A DNA stretch of 10,982 nt, from NCBI GenBank assembly GCA_017938565.1, contig JAGBBI010000028.1, positions 1-10,982 on the forward strand, given 5' to 3'. Below the pieces are notes generated by a model. That model did not search any database. It worked only from the letters and a program-made list of their open reading frames with translations, and was not told where the DNA came from. Within the stretch, counting starts at the first letter, position 1, and each line of letters opens with the position of its first letter. The position numbers and the translations under genes were made by a program. Shown here one piece after another: positions 1 through 5,678 of the stretch. This stretch comes from Clostridia bacterium. Lineage in GTDB: Bacteria > Bacillota_A > Clostridia > Christensenellales > UBA1242.

Positions 1-936
1 AGCGAAAAAAGTGGCAGATATACAGTTTTAAAAGATCCTAATGATAAAGAAAATTTATACGATAAGTGGCTTGAAATCTTTATGAAAAAGATAAAAGAAT
101 GTTATCCAAATGAGCCATTTATGACAGATATGAAAATAAAGAAACTGGCGCAAGAAAATGCAAGATGTTTAAATTCGATTTTTCTTCCTGCAACAAATAT
201 GATTTATACAACAAGTTTTCGTCAACTTAATTATCTTTGTCATTGGTTTGAAAAAGAGATTGAAGCTCCAACAAATTATATTTATGAAAGGCTTAAACCT
301 TATTTTCAATGCTTTGTACAATTTATAAAAGACAATAGTCTGTATAAAGAGAATGTCGCAAATGACAATAAAGATAGGGGGTTAACACTAATAAGAGATG
401 GATTTGATGTATCTAATTTTGATTATGTATATCAAACGACTTATGAGTGTTCAATTCCTGCTCTTGCCGATTTACATAGGCATAGAAGTTTGGATTATTT
501 TATAGATCGGAAATCTATTGACGATTTTTTAAGTGGGAAAGAAAGGAAGTATTTTATACCAGAAATTATTAAAGATGATAAAAATATGGTTGATTTATGG
601 TTGTTGGATTTGGCGAAAAAGAGCGTTGATGATATTCCGCAAGGTGCATTAATCAAGGTGTGTGAAAGCGGAACATTTGATAGCTTCATTTTAAGAGCAA
701 AAGAGCGACTTTGTACATGTGCCCAAAGAGATGTTATGAATGTAGTACGTGAAAATACAATTCGCTATGCGAATGCCTTAGAGAAAAAGGCTAATGGTGT
801 GGACAACTCAAAATATTATTTAAATTTATACAACAGGATAAAGCCATTCACGCTTGGAGCAAGGTGTCTTGCTGGGTATAAGTGTGCAACACCGTGTGGG
901 TTTGCAGATGGCATAAAATGCACAAGGAAGGTTTAA
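1..936 (+). CDS. ThyX-like flavin-dependent thymidylate synthase homologue, 5' end missing
   Basis: The frame is open from the first base, so the true start lies upstream; the Met at 82 has no ribosome binding site and is internal. 311 residues are visible. ThyX enzymes methylate dUMP to dTMP using FAD and methylene-tetrahydrofolate. Counting from Met82, residues 33-82 resemble the C-terminal ThyX repeat (LPATNMIYTTSFRQL). Residues 110-275 look like a second ThyX unit: RHR at 133-135, IPQGALIKV near 185, LRAKERLCTCAQRDV near 204, and a C-terminal cysteine cluster (C262, C268, C272, C280) like the GPxC...C ending of many ThyX proteins. Two ThyX-like units in one chain are known in long ThyX homologues such as those of Chlamydia. 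The signature RHRx7S is not intact: R rather than S follows x7, with S two residues later. The asparagine/arginine of the canonical NLR segment are also not obvious. It may therefore be a divergent or non-catalytic member. Assignment is from motif memory, not a search. Confidence 0.6.
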   Translation, partial: SEKSGRYTVLKDPNDKENLYDKWLEIFMKKIKECYPNEPFMTDMKIKKLAQENARCLNSIFLPATNMIYTTSFRQLNYLCHWFEKEIEAPTNYIYERLKPYFQCFVQFIKDNSLYKENVANDNKDRGLTLIRDGFDVSNFDYVYQTTYECSIPALADLHRHRSLDYFIDRKSIDDFLSGKERKYFIPEIIKDDKNMVDLWLLDLAKKSVDDIPQGALIKVCESGTFDSFILRAKERLCTCAQRDVMNVVRENTIRYANALEKKANGVDNSKYYLNLYNRIKPFTLGARCLAGYKCATPCGFADGIKCTRKV

Positions 937-957
937 GTGAGTGTCGGGCTGAGAGAG

Positions 958-1158
958 AATTGCATATACATTGCAAGAGAAGTCCGGGATTGAGGGTTAA
1001 GGGAATTGCATATTCTTGTTTTAATTGCAACAGCCTTTATTTTAGAATTATGTAAGCTTATCACTATTTTTTTCTTTTTGTGTAAAACAATGATTTATAT
1101 GTTAATTTTCTAAAAAACATTGACTTTTATGTATTTATTGGCTATAATAATTGCATAT
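958..1158 (+). repeat. Three copies of the 10-mer AATTGCATAT
   Basis: Exact copies lie at 958-967, 1004-1013 and 1149-1158. The first two extend to GAATTGCATAT. The third covers the predicted transcription start of the tyrS leader promoter. They occupy the gap between the ThyX-like gene and tyrS, where no gene is visible and no clear terminator for the ThyX-like gene was found. Function is unknown; an operator or chance recurrence in AT-rich DNA are both possible. Confidence 0.4.
1120..1148 (+). promoter_or_regulatory. Sigma-A promoter of the tyrS leader
   Basis: TTGACT at 1120-1125 and TATAAT at 1143-1148 are separated by exactly 17 bases, a near-consensus housekeeping promoter. Transcription should start around 1154-1157, only a few bases before the leader peptide ribosome binding site (AAGGAG, 1160-1165). 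Confidence 0.85.
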
Positions 1159-1172
1159 CAAGGAGAGATATT

Positions 1173-1220
1173 ATGAAAAATTTATTTGCTTTAAACTCAT
1201 ATTATTACTACTACATTTAG
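1173..1220 (+). CDS. Tyrosine-rich leader peptide of the tyrS attenuator
   Basis: This is a 15-codon ORF, MKNLFALNSYYYYYI followed by TAG. A strong AAGGAG at 1160-1165 lies seven bases before the ATG, directly downstream of a near-consensus promoter. Codons 10-14 (1200-1214) are TAT TAT TAC TAC TAC, five tyrosines in a row using both codons. The first downstream gene is tyrosyl-tRNA synthetase, and the hairpins just after the stop codon have attenuator geometry. This is the architecture of classical leader peptides (trpL, pheL, hisL), in which translation speed through the codons of the sensed amino acid decides transcription termination. The peptide itself probably has no function after synthesis. 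A tyrosine leader peptide on tyrS is unexpected in this group, where tyrS is normally controlled by a T-box; no T-box consensus is present here. Confidence 0.85.
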   Translation: MKNLFALNSYYYYYI

Positions 1221-1303
1221 ATTGCTATATGTAGAAGTTTTGTGTTGCAAATAATTAAGAATATTAAAAACATCTGTCATATAGCAATATCGCTATGTGG
1301 CAG
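1211..1303 (+). promoter_or_regulatory. Ribosome-mediated attenuator: pause, antiterminator and terminator pairings
   Basis: Segment 1 (1211-1220) overlaps the last Tyr codon and the stop codon. It pairs with segment 2: 1211-1216 with 1229-1234 (6 bp), then 1218-1220 with 1225-1227 around an ATTG loop. Segment 2 (ATTGCTATATG, 1221-1231) is perfectly complementary over 11 bases to segment 3 (CATATAGCAAT, 1278-1288), and the helix can be extended with one bulge. Segment 3 also forms the left arm of terminator 1. Segment 2 begins at the base after the leader stop codon. A ribosome finishing the peptide would therefore cover segment 2 and allow termination. A ribosome held at the first Tyr codons (from 1200) would break pairing 1:2, leave segment 2 free to form 2:3, and allow readthrough into tyrS. 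The pairings are read directly; the regulatory logic is inferred from the trp attenuation model. Confidence 0.82.
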
Positions 1304-1314
1304 TTTTTATTTTT
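1274..1314 (+). terminator. Attenuator terminator 1 (pairing 3:4)
   Basis: A 12-bp uninterrupted stem pairs 1274-1285 with 1292-1303, including two G-U pairs, around a six-base loop. It is followed by TTTTTATTTTT at 1304-1314, a standard intrinsic terminator. Its left arm overlaps the antiterminator segment 1278-1288, so terminator and antiterminator are mutually exclusive. Confidence 0.88.
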
Positions 1315-1320
1315 GGGAAG

Positions 1321-1355
1321 ATCTGTCACAAGTGTAAGCTTATGACAGATTTTTT
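1321..1355 (+). terminator. Attenuator terminator 2 (pairing 5:6)
   Basis: ATCTGTCA (1321-1328) pairs perfectly with TGACAGAT (1343-1350). After one mismatch, three more pairs (1330-1332 with 1339-1341) close a six-base loop, and six T follow at 1350-1355. The left arm repeats the octamer at 1272-1279 in terminator 1. Segment 1323-1330 can instead form 8 pairs with 1296-1303, the right arm of terminator 1. That right arm is free only when terminator 1 has been prevented, so this second terminator appears wired to the same switch. Confidence 0.75.
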
Positions 1356-1375
1356 GTTTAAAAGGAAATAAAATT

Positions 1376-1450
1376 ATGAAATGGTTTAGAAAAACATACG
1401 CCCTTTGGGGCGATATTGAAATTGATTTGGAAAAAATAAATAAAATTTGA
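1376..1450 (+). CDS. Possible 24-residue peptide between the attenuator and tyrS
   Basis: The frame MKWFRKTYALWGDIEIDLEK plus four residues (INKI) ends in TGA. An AAAGGA at 1361-1366 stands nine bases before the ATG, and the stop lies 24 bases before the tyrS start. The ORF is downstream of both attenuator terminators, so it would be made only from readthrough transcripts. It contains two Trp and one Tyr codon and encloses a GC-rich hairpin (1399-1403 with 1408-1412) that has no T-run after it. I do not recognise the peptide. It could be a real small gene, a translational coupling ORF for tyrS, or chance. Confidence 0.35.
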   Translation: MKWFRKTYALWGDIEIDLEKINKI

Positions 1451-1474
1451 TATAATATAAAAGGAGAAATAATT

Positions 1475-2713
1475 ATGTTTAAAGATAATGCTTTTGAGCA
1501 ATTAGAAAATCGTGGATTTGTATTTCAAACCACACATTTAGAAGAAACAAAAAAACTATTAAAACAAGGACCTATAACATTTTACATTGGAATAGATCCA
1601 ACAGCAGATGACTTGCATATTGGCCATTTTTTCGGACTCCAAATGGCTAGAATTTTGCAAGATTGTGGCCATAAATGTATCGTGCTAGTTGGTGGAGCAA
1701 CAGCGCTTATTGGAGATCCAACGAATAAAACAGATATGAGGAAAATGCTAAGCAAAGAAGAAGTTGCAAGAAATGCTAGGGAAATCAGCAGTATAATTAA
1801 AAGATTTGTTCGCACAGACGGCGAAAATCCAGCAATAGTAGTTGATAATGCTGAATGGTTAAAACCAGCAACATACATTGACTTTTTAAGAGAGGTGGGA
1901 GTTCATTTTAACGTCAATGAAATGCTAAGAAATGACCTATACAAAAATAGACTTGAAAAGGGCGGTTTAACCTTTATGGAAATGGGTTACATGCTAATGC
2001 AAGCGTTTGACTTTATCCATTTAAACAATAAATTTGGTTGTGTGCTACAAATCGGTGGATCTGACCAATGGGGAAACATTGTTGCAGGTGTTGACTTGTC
2101 AAGAAAAATGAACTTTGCAGATGGAAAAGAAAGACAATTGATGATGGGTTTAACATGTCCGCTTTTAACAAATGCAGAAGGTGTTAAAATGGGTAAAACT
2201 GAAAAAGGCACATTATGGGTATCTCGCGAGAAAACATCTTCATTTGATTTCTTCCAACATTTTGTAAATTGTTTGGACGCAGATGTTGAGAGATTATTAA
2301 GGTTTTTCACAAAGATAGATGTTGATGAAATTAAGCAAATGTGCAGAGAAGATATTGTAAAGGCAAAAAAACTTATGGCTTTTGAAGTTGCTAAACTTGT
2401 TCATGGGGAAGAAGAAGCATTAAAAGCACAGAAAACTGCTCAAAATCTTTTTGAAAACAGGAATATAAACACTGAAAATATGCCGACTGAAATAATTAAA
2501 AATGATGAAGAAATGACTATTATAGATTTTTTATCACACCTATCTATTATAAAATCAAAAAGTGAAGCAAGAAGATTAATTGAACAAAGCGGTATTGAGA
2601 TTGATGGAATTAAAAAAACCGATATTAGCGAGATCGTAAAGTTGAGTGTTGGGCAAGAATTGATTGTGAGAAAAGGCAAGAAAAACTTTGTAAAAGTAAT
2701 TACAAAAGTATGA
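1475..2713 (+). CDS. tyrS: Tyrosyl-tRNA synthetase
   Basis: This cytoplasmic class I aminoacyl-tRNA synthetase charges tRNA-Tyr with tyrosine using ATP. The 412 residues match the usual bacterial TyrRS length. The Rossmann catalytic domain shows YIGIDPTADDLHIGH at 37-51 (HIGH motif at 48-51), GGATALIGDP at 73-82, the tyrosine-pocket segment YMLMQAFDF at 172-180, QIGGSDQWGN at 192-201, and KMGKT at 238-242 as the KMSKS loop. The C-terminal part, about 345-405, is an S4-type RNA-binding domain (IIDFLSHLSIIKSKSEARRL, then a GIEIDG turn). The start has AAGGAG at 1461-1466, eight bases before the ATG. It is the only large gene downstream of the tyrosine-codon leader, so expression should rise when charged tRNA-Tyr is scarce. 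Its stop is followed by a strong hairpin shared with the convergent glycyl-tRNA synthetase gene. All key motifs are intact, so an active enzyme is expected. Confidence 0.97.
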   Translation: MFKDNAFEQLENRGFVFQTTHLEETKKLLKQGPITFYIGIDPTADDLHIGHFFGLQMARILQDCGHKCIVLVGGATALIGDPTNKTDMRKMLSKEEVARNAREISSIIKRFVRTDGENPAIVVDNAEWLKPATYIDFLREVGVHFNVNEMLRNDLYKNRLEKGGLTFMEMGYMLMQAFDFIHLNNKFGCVLQIGGSDQWGNIVAGVDLSRKMNFADGKERQLMMGLTCPLLTNAEGVKMGKTEKGTLWVSREKTSSFDFFQHFVNCLDADVERLLRFFTKIDVDEIKQMCREDIVKAKKLMAFEVAKLVHGEEEALKAQKTAQNLFENRNINTENMPTEIIKNDEEMTIIDFLSHLSIIKSKSEARRLIEQSGIEIDGIKKTDISEIVKLSVGQELIVRKGKKNFVKVITKV

Positions 2714-2730
2714 ATGATTTAAATGACAAA

Positions 2731-2760
2731 ATAAAGGAGAGCAAAGTCGCTCTCCTTTGT
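2731..2760. terminator. Bidirectional terminator between tyrS and glyQS
   Basis: AAAGGAGAGC (2733-2742) pairs perfectly with GCTCTCCTTT (2749-2758) around a six-base loop. On the + strand the stem is followed by TTTGTTGTTAATT; on the - strand by TTTATTTTGTC. It lies 20 bases after the tyrS stop and a few bases after the stop of the convergent gene, so it serves both. Confidence 0.85.
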
Positions 2761-2762
2761 TG

Positions 2763-4133
2763 TTAATTAAATTGTATTCTTTCTTCAATATATGATTTTA
2801 GTTCGTCGATAGAGATTCTTTCTTGTTTCATTGTGTCTCGGTCTCTGATTGTAACCGTGTTGTCTTCAAGAGTGTCAAAGTCAATAGTTACACAATAAGG
2901 AGTTCCAATTTCGTCTTGTCTTCTGTATCTTTTACCAATTGAACCAGATTCATCATAATCACACATAAAGTGTTTTGAAAGTTTTGAATATACTTCATTG
3001 GCTTTTTCGCTCAAATTCTTTTGAAGAGGTAGAATTGCTACTTTATATGGAGCGATTGCGGGATTTAAATGCATTACAACTCTTGAGTCATTTTCTAGTT
3101 GTTCTTCTTCGTAAGCTTCGCACAAAATTGCAAGCATAAGTCTGTCTGCTCCGATTGAATACTCAATTACATTTGGTGTAAATTTTTCATTTGTAAATGG
3201 GTCGAGGTAACTCATATTTTTGCCTGAATATTCTTGGTGTCTTGACAAATCCCAATCACCTCTGTGGTGAATACCATTTAATTCTTGCCAGCCCATAGGG
3301 AAGTTGAATTGGATATCGCAAGCAGCTTTTGCATAGTGGGCAAGCTTGTCGTGGTCATGGTATCTAAGATTTTCAGGTTTAAGACCAAGGTCTACAACGA
3401 AATCTAAAGCTTTTTGTTTGTAGTCGTTATAGATATCCATAGATTCTACATCTTTACAGAACTTTTGAAGCTCCATTTGTTCAAACTCAATGGTTCTAAA
3501 CAAGAAGTTTCCAGGTGTAATTTCATTTCTAAAAGATTTACCAATTTGAGCAATTGCAAAAGGTACTTTTGCACGGGCTGAGCGTTGAACATTTAAAAAG
3601 TTTACATATTCACCCTGGCAGGTTTCTGGACGAAGATAAACAACATCACTTGTTTCTTCTAATGTTCCACGGCTTGTGGTAAACATAGGGTTGAATTTTC
3701 TGATTGCTGTCCAATTCCTTGTTCCGCAATGTGGACATTTTATGTCGTTGTCTTCAATGTATTTTTCAAGTTCTTCGTTCGTCATAGCTTCGGCAGAGAT
3801 CGAACCTTTGCTGTGATTTTCAACCAAAGTGTCTGCTCTAAATCTTTGTTTACAGTTTTTGCAGTCCATTTTTGGGTCTCCAAAGCTTTGAACGTGTCCG
3901 CTTGCTTCCCAAACTCTTGGATTCATTAATATTGCTGCGTCTACGCCGTAAGTATTTGGGTCTTCTTGAACAAATCTTTTCCACCAAGCACGTTTAATAT
4001 TGTTTTTAAGTTCTACACCAATAGGACCAAAATCCCAAGTGTTTGCAAATCCGCCATAAATTTCGCTTCCTGGGAAAATAAATCCACGATTTTTGCAAAG
4101 ATTAACAATAGTGTCCATAGTTAAATTTTTCAT
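2763..4133 (-). CDS. glyQS: Glycyl-tRNA synthetase, dimeric (single-chain) type
   Basis: This class II aminoacyl-tRNA synthetase charges tRNA-Gly in the cytoplasm. The 456 residues match the homodimeric form found in eukaryotes, mycoplasmas and some Bacillota such as Staphylococcus (about 460 residues), not the two-subunit GlyQ plus GlyS enzyme. Visible features: an N-terminal segment FIFPGSEIYGGFANTWDFGP at 18-37; a zinc-binding insertion with CKNC at 91-94 and CPHC at 133-136; LRPETCQGEYVNF at 167-179; motif 2 around 192-222 (QIGKSFRNEITPG, then FRTIEFEQME); motif 3 VIEYSIGADRLM; and a C-terminal anticodon-binding domain starting near PYKVAILPLQ with RRQDEIGTPYCVTID. The canonical proline of motif 3 (EPS) is tyrosine here (EYS). 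The ribosome binding site AGGAG lies about nine bases before the ATG. Transcription starts from a consensus promoter and passes through a T-box leader, so induction by uncharged tRNA-Gly is expected. The gene converges on tyrS. Confidence 0.96.
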   Translation of the reverse strand: MKNLTMDTIVNLCKNRGFIFPGSEIYGGFANTWDFGPIGVELKNNIKRAWWKRFVQEDPNTYGVDAAILMNPRVWEASGHVQSFGDPKMDCKNCKQRFRADTLVENHSKGSISAEAMTNEELEKYIEDNDIKCPHCGTRNWTAIRKFNPMFTTSRGTLEETSDVVYLRPETCQGEYVNFLNVQRSARAKVPFAIAQIGKSFRNEITPGNFLFRTIEFEQMELQKFCKDVESMDIYNDYKQKALDFVVDLGLKPENLRYHDHDKLAHYAKAACDIQFNFPMGWQELNGIHHRGDWDLSRHQEYSGKNMSYLDPFTNEKFTPNVIEYSIGADRLMLAILCEAYEEEQLENDSRVVMHLNPAIAPYKVAILPLQKNLSEKANEVYSKLSKHFMCDYDESGSIGKRYRRQDEIGTPYCVTIDFDTLEDNTVTIRDRDTMKQERISIDELKSYIEERIQFN

Positions 4134-4149
4134 TTTGTTTTCTCCTATA

Positions 4150-4339
4150 AAATAAAAATCCCTTCGTGAAAAGTTTAATAATTAACTTATTCACGAAGGG
4201 ACGATAATTTTCATTACCGCGGTTCCACCCTAATTGGTATAAAACCCACCTTAATTCACTTTACAACGCCAAGTAGGAAGCGGATAGTATTTGGCTATCT
4301 CCAAGCAAGTCGCCACCTTGCTTATAGGATTTATTAATG
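4150..4339 (-). promoter_or_regulatory. Glycine-type T-box riboswitch
   Basis: On the - strand, 4231 to 4215 reads AGGGTGGAACCGCGGTA, the T-box consensus. The TGGA of the bulge would pair with a tRNA ending UCCA, as expected for tRNA-Gly with discriminator U. Downstream CGTCCCT can close the antiterminator helix and overlaps the left arm of the terminator. Upstream, about 75-100 nt form the Stem I and linker region. A GGC triplet (complement of 4268-4270) on its 3' side is a candidate glycine specifier, but another GGC (complement of 4312-4314) leaves this uncertain. Uncharged tRNA-Gly should stabilise the antiterminator and allow glyQS transcription. Confidence 0.92.
4151..4200 (-). terminator. 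T-box regulated terminator
   Basis: Read on the - strand, an 11-bp perfect stem (4190-4200 with 4160-4170) continues after a bulged base with five more pairs (4184-4188 with 4171-4175). It is followed by ATTTTTATT. Its upstream arm shares CCCT with the T-box antiterminator. It lies just ahead of the glyQS ribosome binding site. Confidence 0.88.
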
Positions 4340-4344
4340 ACTAG

Positions 4345-4373
4345 ATTATAATCGCAATAAGTCAAATTGTCAA
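4345..4373 (-). promoter_or_regulatory. Promoter of the glyQS T-box leader
   Basis: On the - strand TTGACA (complement of 4368-4373) and TATAAT (complement of 4345-4350) are separated by 17 bases, a full consensus sigma-A promoter. The expected start near 4338 defines the 5' end of the T-box RNA. Confidence 0.88.
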
Positions 4374-4412
4374 CCATTTAAAAAATTTTTCACTTAAATT
4401 ATCAAATAAGTA

Positions 4413-4442
4413 TTCACTTTTTGGAAAAAGATGTGGTATAAT
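4413..4442 (+). promoter_or_regulatory. Promoter of the ABC/FtsX-like operon
   Basis: TATAAT at 4437-4442 is preceded by TGG, giving an extended -10 (TGN). A weak -35 TTCACT (4413-4418) lies 18 bases upstream. It is divergent from the glyQS promoter, with an AT-rich spacer between them. The downstream gene starts 35 bases after the -10 with a GAGGGTG ribosome binding site at 4462-4468. Confidence 0.65.
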
Positions 4443-4476
4443 AAATTCATAATGAAAAATAGAGGGTGTCCTAGTT

Positions 4477-5676
4477 ATGTTAAACTTAAAAAACGTAAAC
4501 AAAGTTACATTAAATTCAAAAAAACAGAAAGTAAATACATTGTCAAATATTTTTATTGAAATAAAACAAGGTGATTTTGTTTGTATTCAAGGAGTTAATG
4601 GCTCTGGCAAATCTGCACTTCTTTCGATAATTGGTGCAGACGATTTGTCGTTTAGTGGTGAATATTTTATAGATGGAATTGAACTTTCTAAATACACATC
4701 AAAACAGTTGCAAGCATTAAAATGCTCAAGGTTTGGAGTAGTGCCAGAAGTTGTTTATTTGTTAGAGAAAAGAACAATTGAGCAAAATATTGAGTTGGCG
4801 TTACGTGTGTCAAGAATGCCGAAGCCTGACCGAAAAAATGCCATTGTAAAAGCAGTAAATTCTGTTGGTTTGTCTGAAAGAATTTTGTCATTAAAGCCAA
4901 CCGATTTGTCTGTGGGGCAGTGTCAAAGAGTGATGATAGCAAGGGCGATAGCTTCAAACCCACAGGTCATAATTGCCGATAATCCAACCGCATTAATGGA
5001 CGAAGAGTCATCAGAACTAATATTAAATTTATTTACTGCGCTTAATAAGGGGGGGGTAACTATAATTGCTGTTACCCGAGATGAAAACTTTTTAAAGCGT
5101 GCAAAACGAGTTTTTACAATGAGCAGAGGTATGCTTGTTGAAAATATGAAGATTACAAGAGGCAAAAATGTTGGTGAAGTTATAGATATTGATGCAAAAA
5201 AGAAAAAGACACAAAAGACGTCGATTAAAAAACAAGTAATTGTTCCCGAGAAAAAAGTTGAAACCAAGAAAGAAGAAAGCGTGGATGAGGTAAAACTTAA
5301 TAATTTAGAAAAGGCGAATGAAGAACAGGTTGTACCTGTTGATGAAACATCGAAAAAGGAAGAAGGAAAAGAGGTAAATTTACCAAAGAAGGAAACAAAA
5401 ACTAAAGTTGCTGAGAGAAAGAAAAGCACTAAAAGAACAATTACGGCATCTCCTCCTAAGAAGAAAAAAGACAATGACAATAATCAATTGACGATTGAAG
5501 AGTTGGTTGGTGCTGTAAAGAAAGATGACGGCGGTGATGTAAAAAGTCCAAAGAAAACCGCCACAGCAAAAAAAGCAAAAGAAGAAACAAAGAAAGATGT
5601 TAAGGAAGCTAAAATTGAAGAAGATTCAGAGCTTTTAATAAAACCTGTAAAATCTAGCAAAAGGAAGACTAAATAA
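4477..5676 (+). CDS. ABC-family nucleotide-binding protein (LolD/FtsE-like) with degenerate active site and lysine-rich tail
   Basis: Residues 1-225 form an ABC ATPase domain of the FtsE/LolD/MacB type. Walker A is intact (GVNGSGKS, 39-46) and the signature is LSVGQ (144-148). Walker B VIIAD at 164-168 is followed by N169 where the catalytic Glu is expected; the Q-loop position is E91 (GVVPE) instead of Gln; the H-loop position is R201 (VTRDENF) instead of His. These three changes suggest an ATP-binding protein with little or no hydrolysis. Residues from about 230 to 399 are a low-complexity Lys/Glu-rich tail, probably disordered. It has SPPKKKK and SPKK motifs and one short more ordered stretch (NNQLTIEELVGAVKK). 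ABC ATPases of this group are usually about 220-240 residues, so the tail is an added feature. An 8-G run (5049-5056) interrupts the AT-rich coding sequence. The next gene, an FtsX-like membrane protein, starts two bases after the stop, so the two are probably coupled and form a complex at the inner face of the membrane. Substrate unknown. Confidence 0.85.
   Translation: MLNLKNVNKVTLNSKKQKVNTLSNIFIEIKQGDFVCIQGVNGSGKSALLSIIGADDLSFSGEYFIDGIELSKYTSKQLQALKCSRFGVVPEVVYLLEKRTIEQNIELALRVSRMPKPDRKNAIVKAVNSVGLSERILSLKPTDLSVGQCQRVMIARAIASNPQVIIADNPTALMDEESSELILNLFTALNKGGVTIIAVTRDENFLKRAKRVFTMSRGMLVENMKITRGKNVGEVIDIDAKKKKTQKTSIKKQVIVPEKKVETKKEESVDEVKLNNLEKANEEQVVPVDETSKKEEGKEVNLPKKETKTKVAERKKSTKRTITASPPKKKKDNDNNQLTIEELVGAVKKDDGGDVKSPKKTATAKKAKEETKKDVKEAKIEEDSELLIKPVKSSKRKTK
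5049..5077 (+). repeat. G8 homopolymer with adjacent inverted repeat inside the ABC gene
   Basis: Eight G at 5049-5056 encode part of KGGV just before the H-loop. GGGTAAC (5054-5060) and GTTACCC (5071-5077) form a 7-bp inverted repeat with a 10-base loop starting within the run. Loss of one G would give TAA immediately after the tract; gain of one G would stop after about ten codons. Either would remove the H-loop and the whole lysine-rich tail. Confidence 0.7.
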
Positions 5677-5678
5677 TT

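Noticed and set aside
937..1119. Terminator or small RNA after the ThyX-like gene
   Set aside because: Only short imperfect TTGCA/TGCAA inverted repeats were seen, with no stable stem plus T-run.
1399..1412. GC-rich hairpin CGCCC/GGGCG before tyrS
   Set aside because: Only 5 bp and no T-run follows, so it is not a terminator; no clear partner for a regulatory switch was found.
1427..1456. Possible second tyrS promoter: TTGGAA, 18-base spacer, TGATATAAT (extended -10)
   Set aside because: Transcription would start near 1463, inside the tyrS ribosome binding site (1461-1466), so the transcript would lack a usable site. AT-rich chance match is more likely.
1120..1475. T-box riboswitch upstream of tyrS
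   Set aside because: The GGGTGGNACCGCG consensus is absent from this interval; the hairpins are explained by the leader-peptide attenuator.
4923..5480. 185-codon open frame on the - strand
   Set aside because: It is antisense to the lysine-rich part of the ABC gene; its Phe/Ser-rich composition is the mirror of Lys/Glu codons, and it has no ribosome binding site or family motif.
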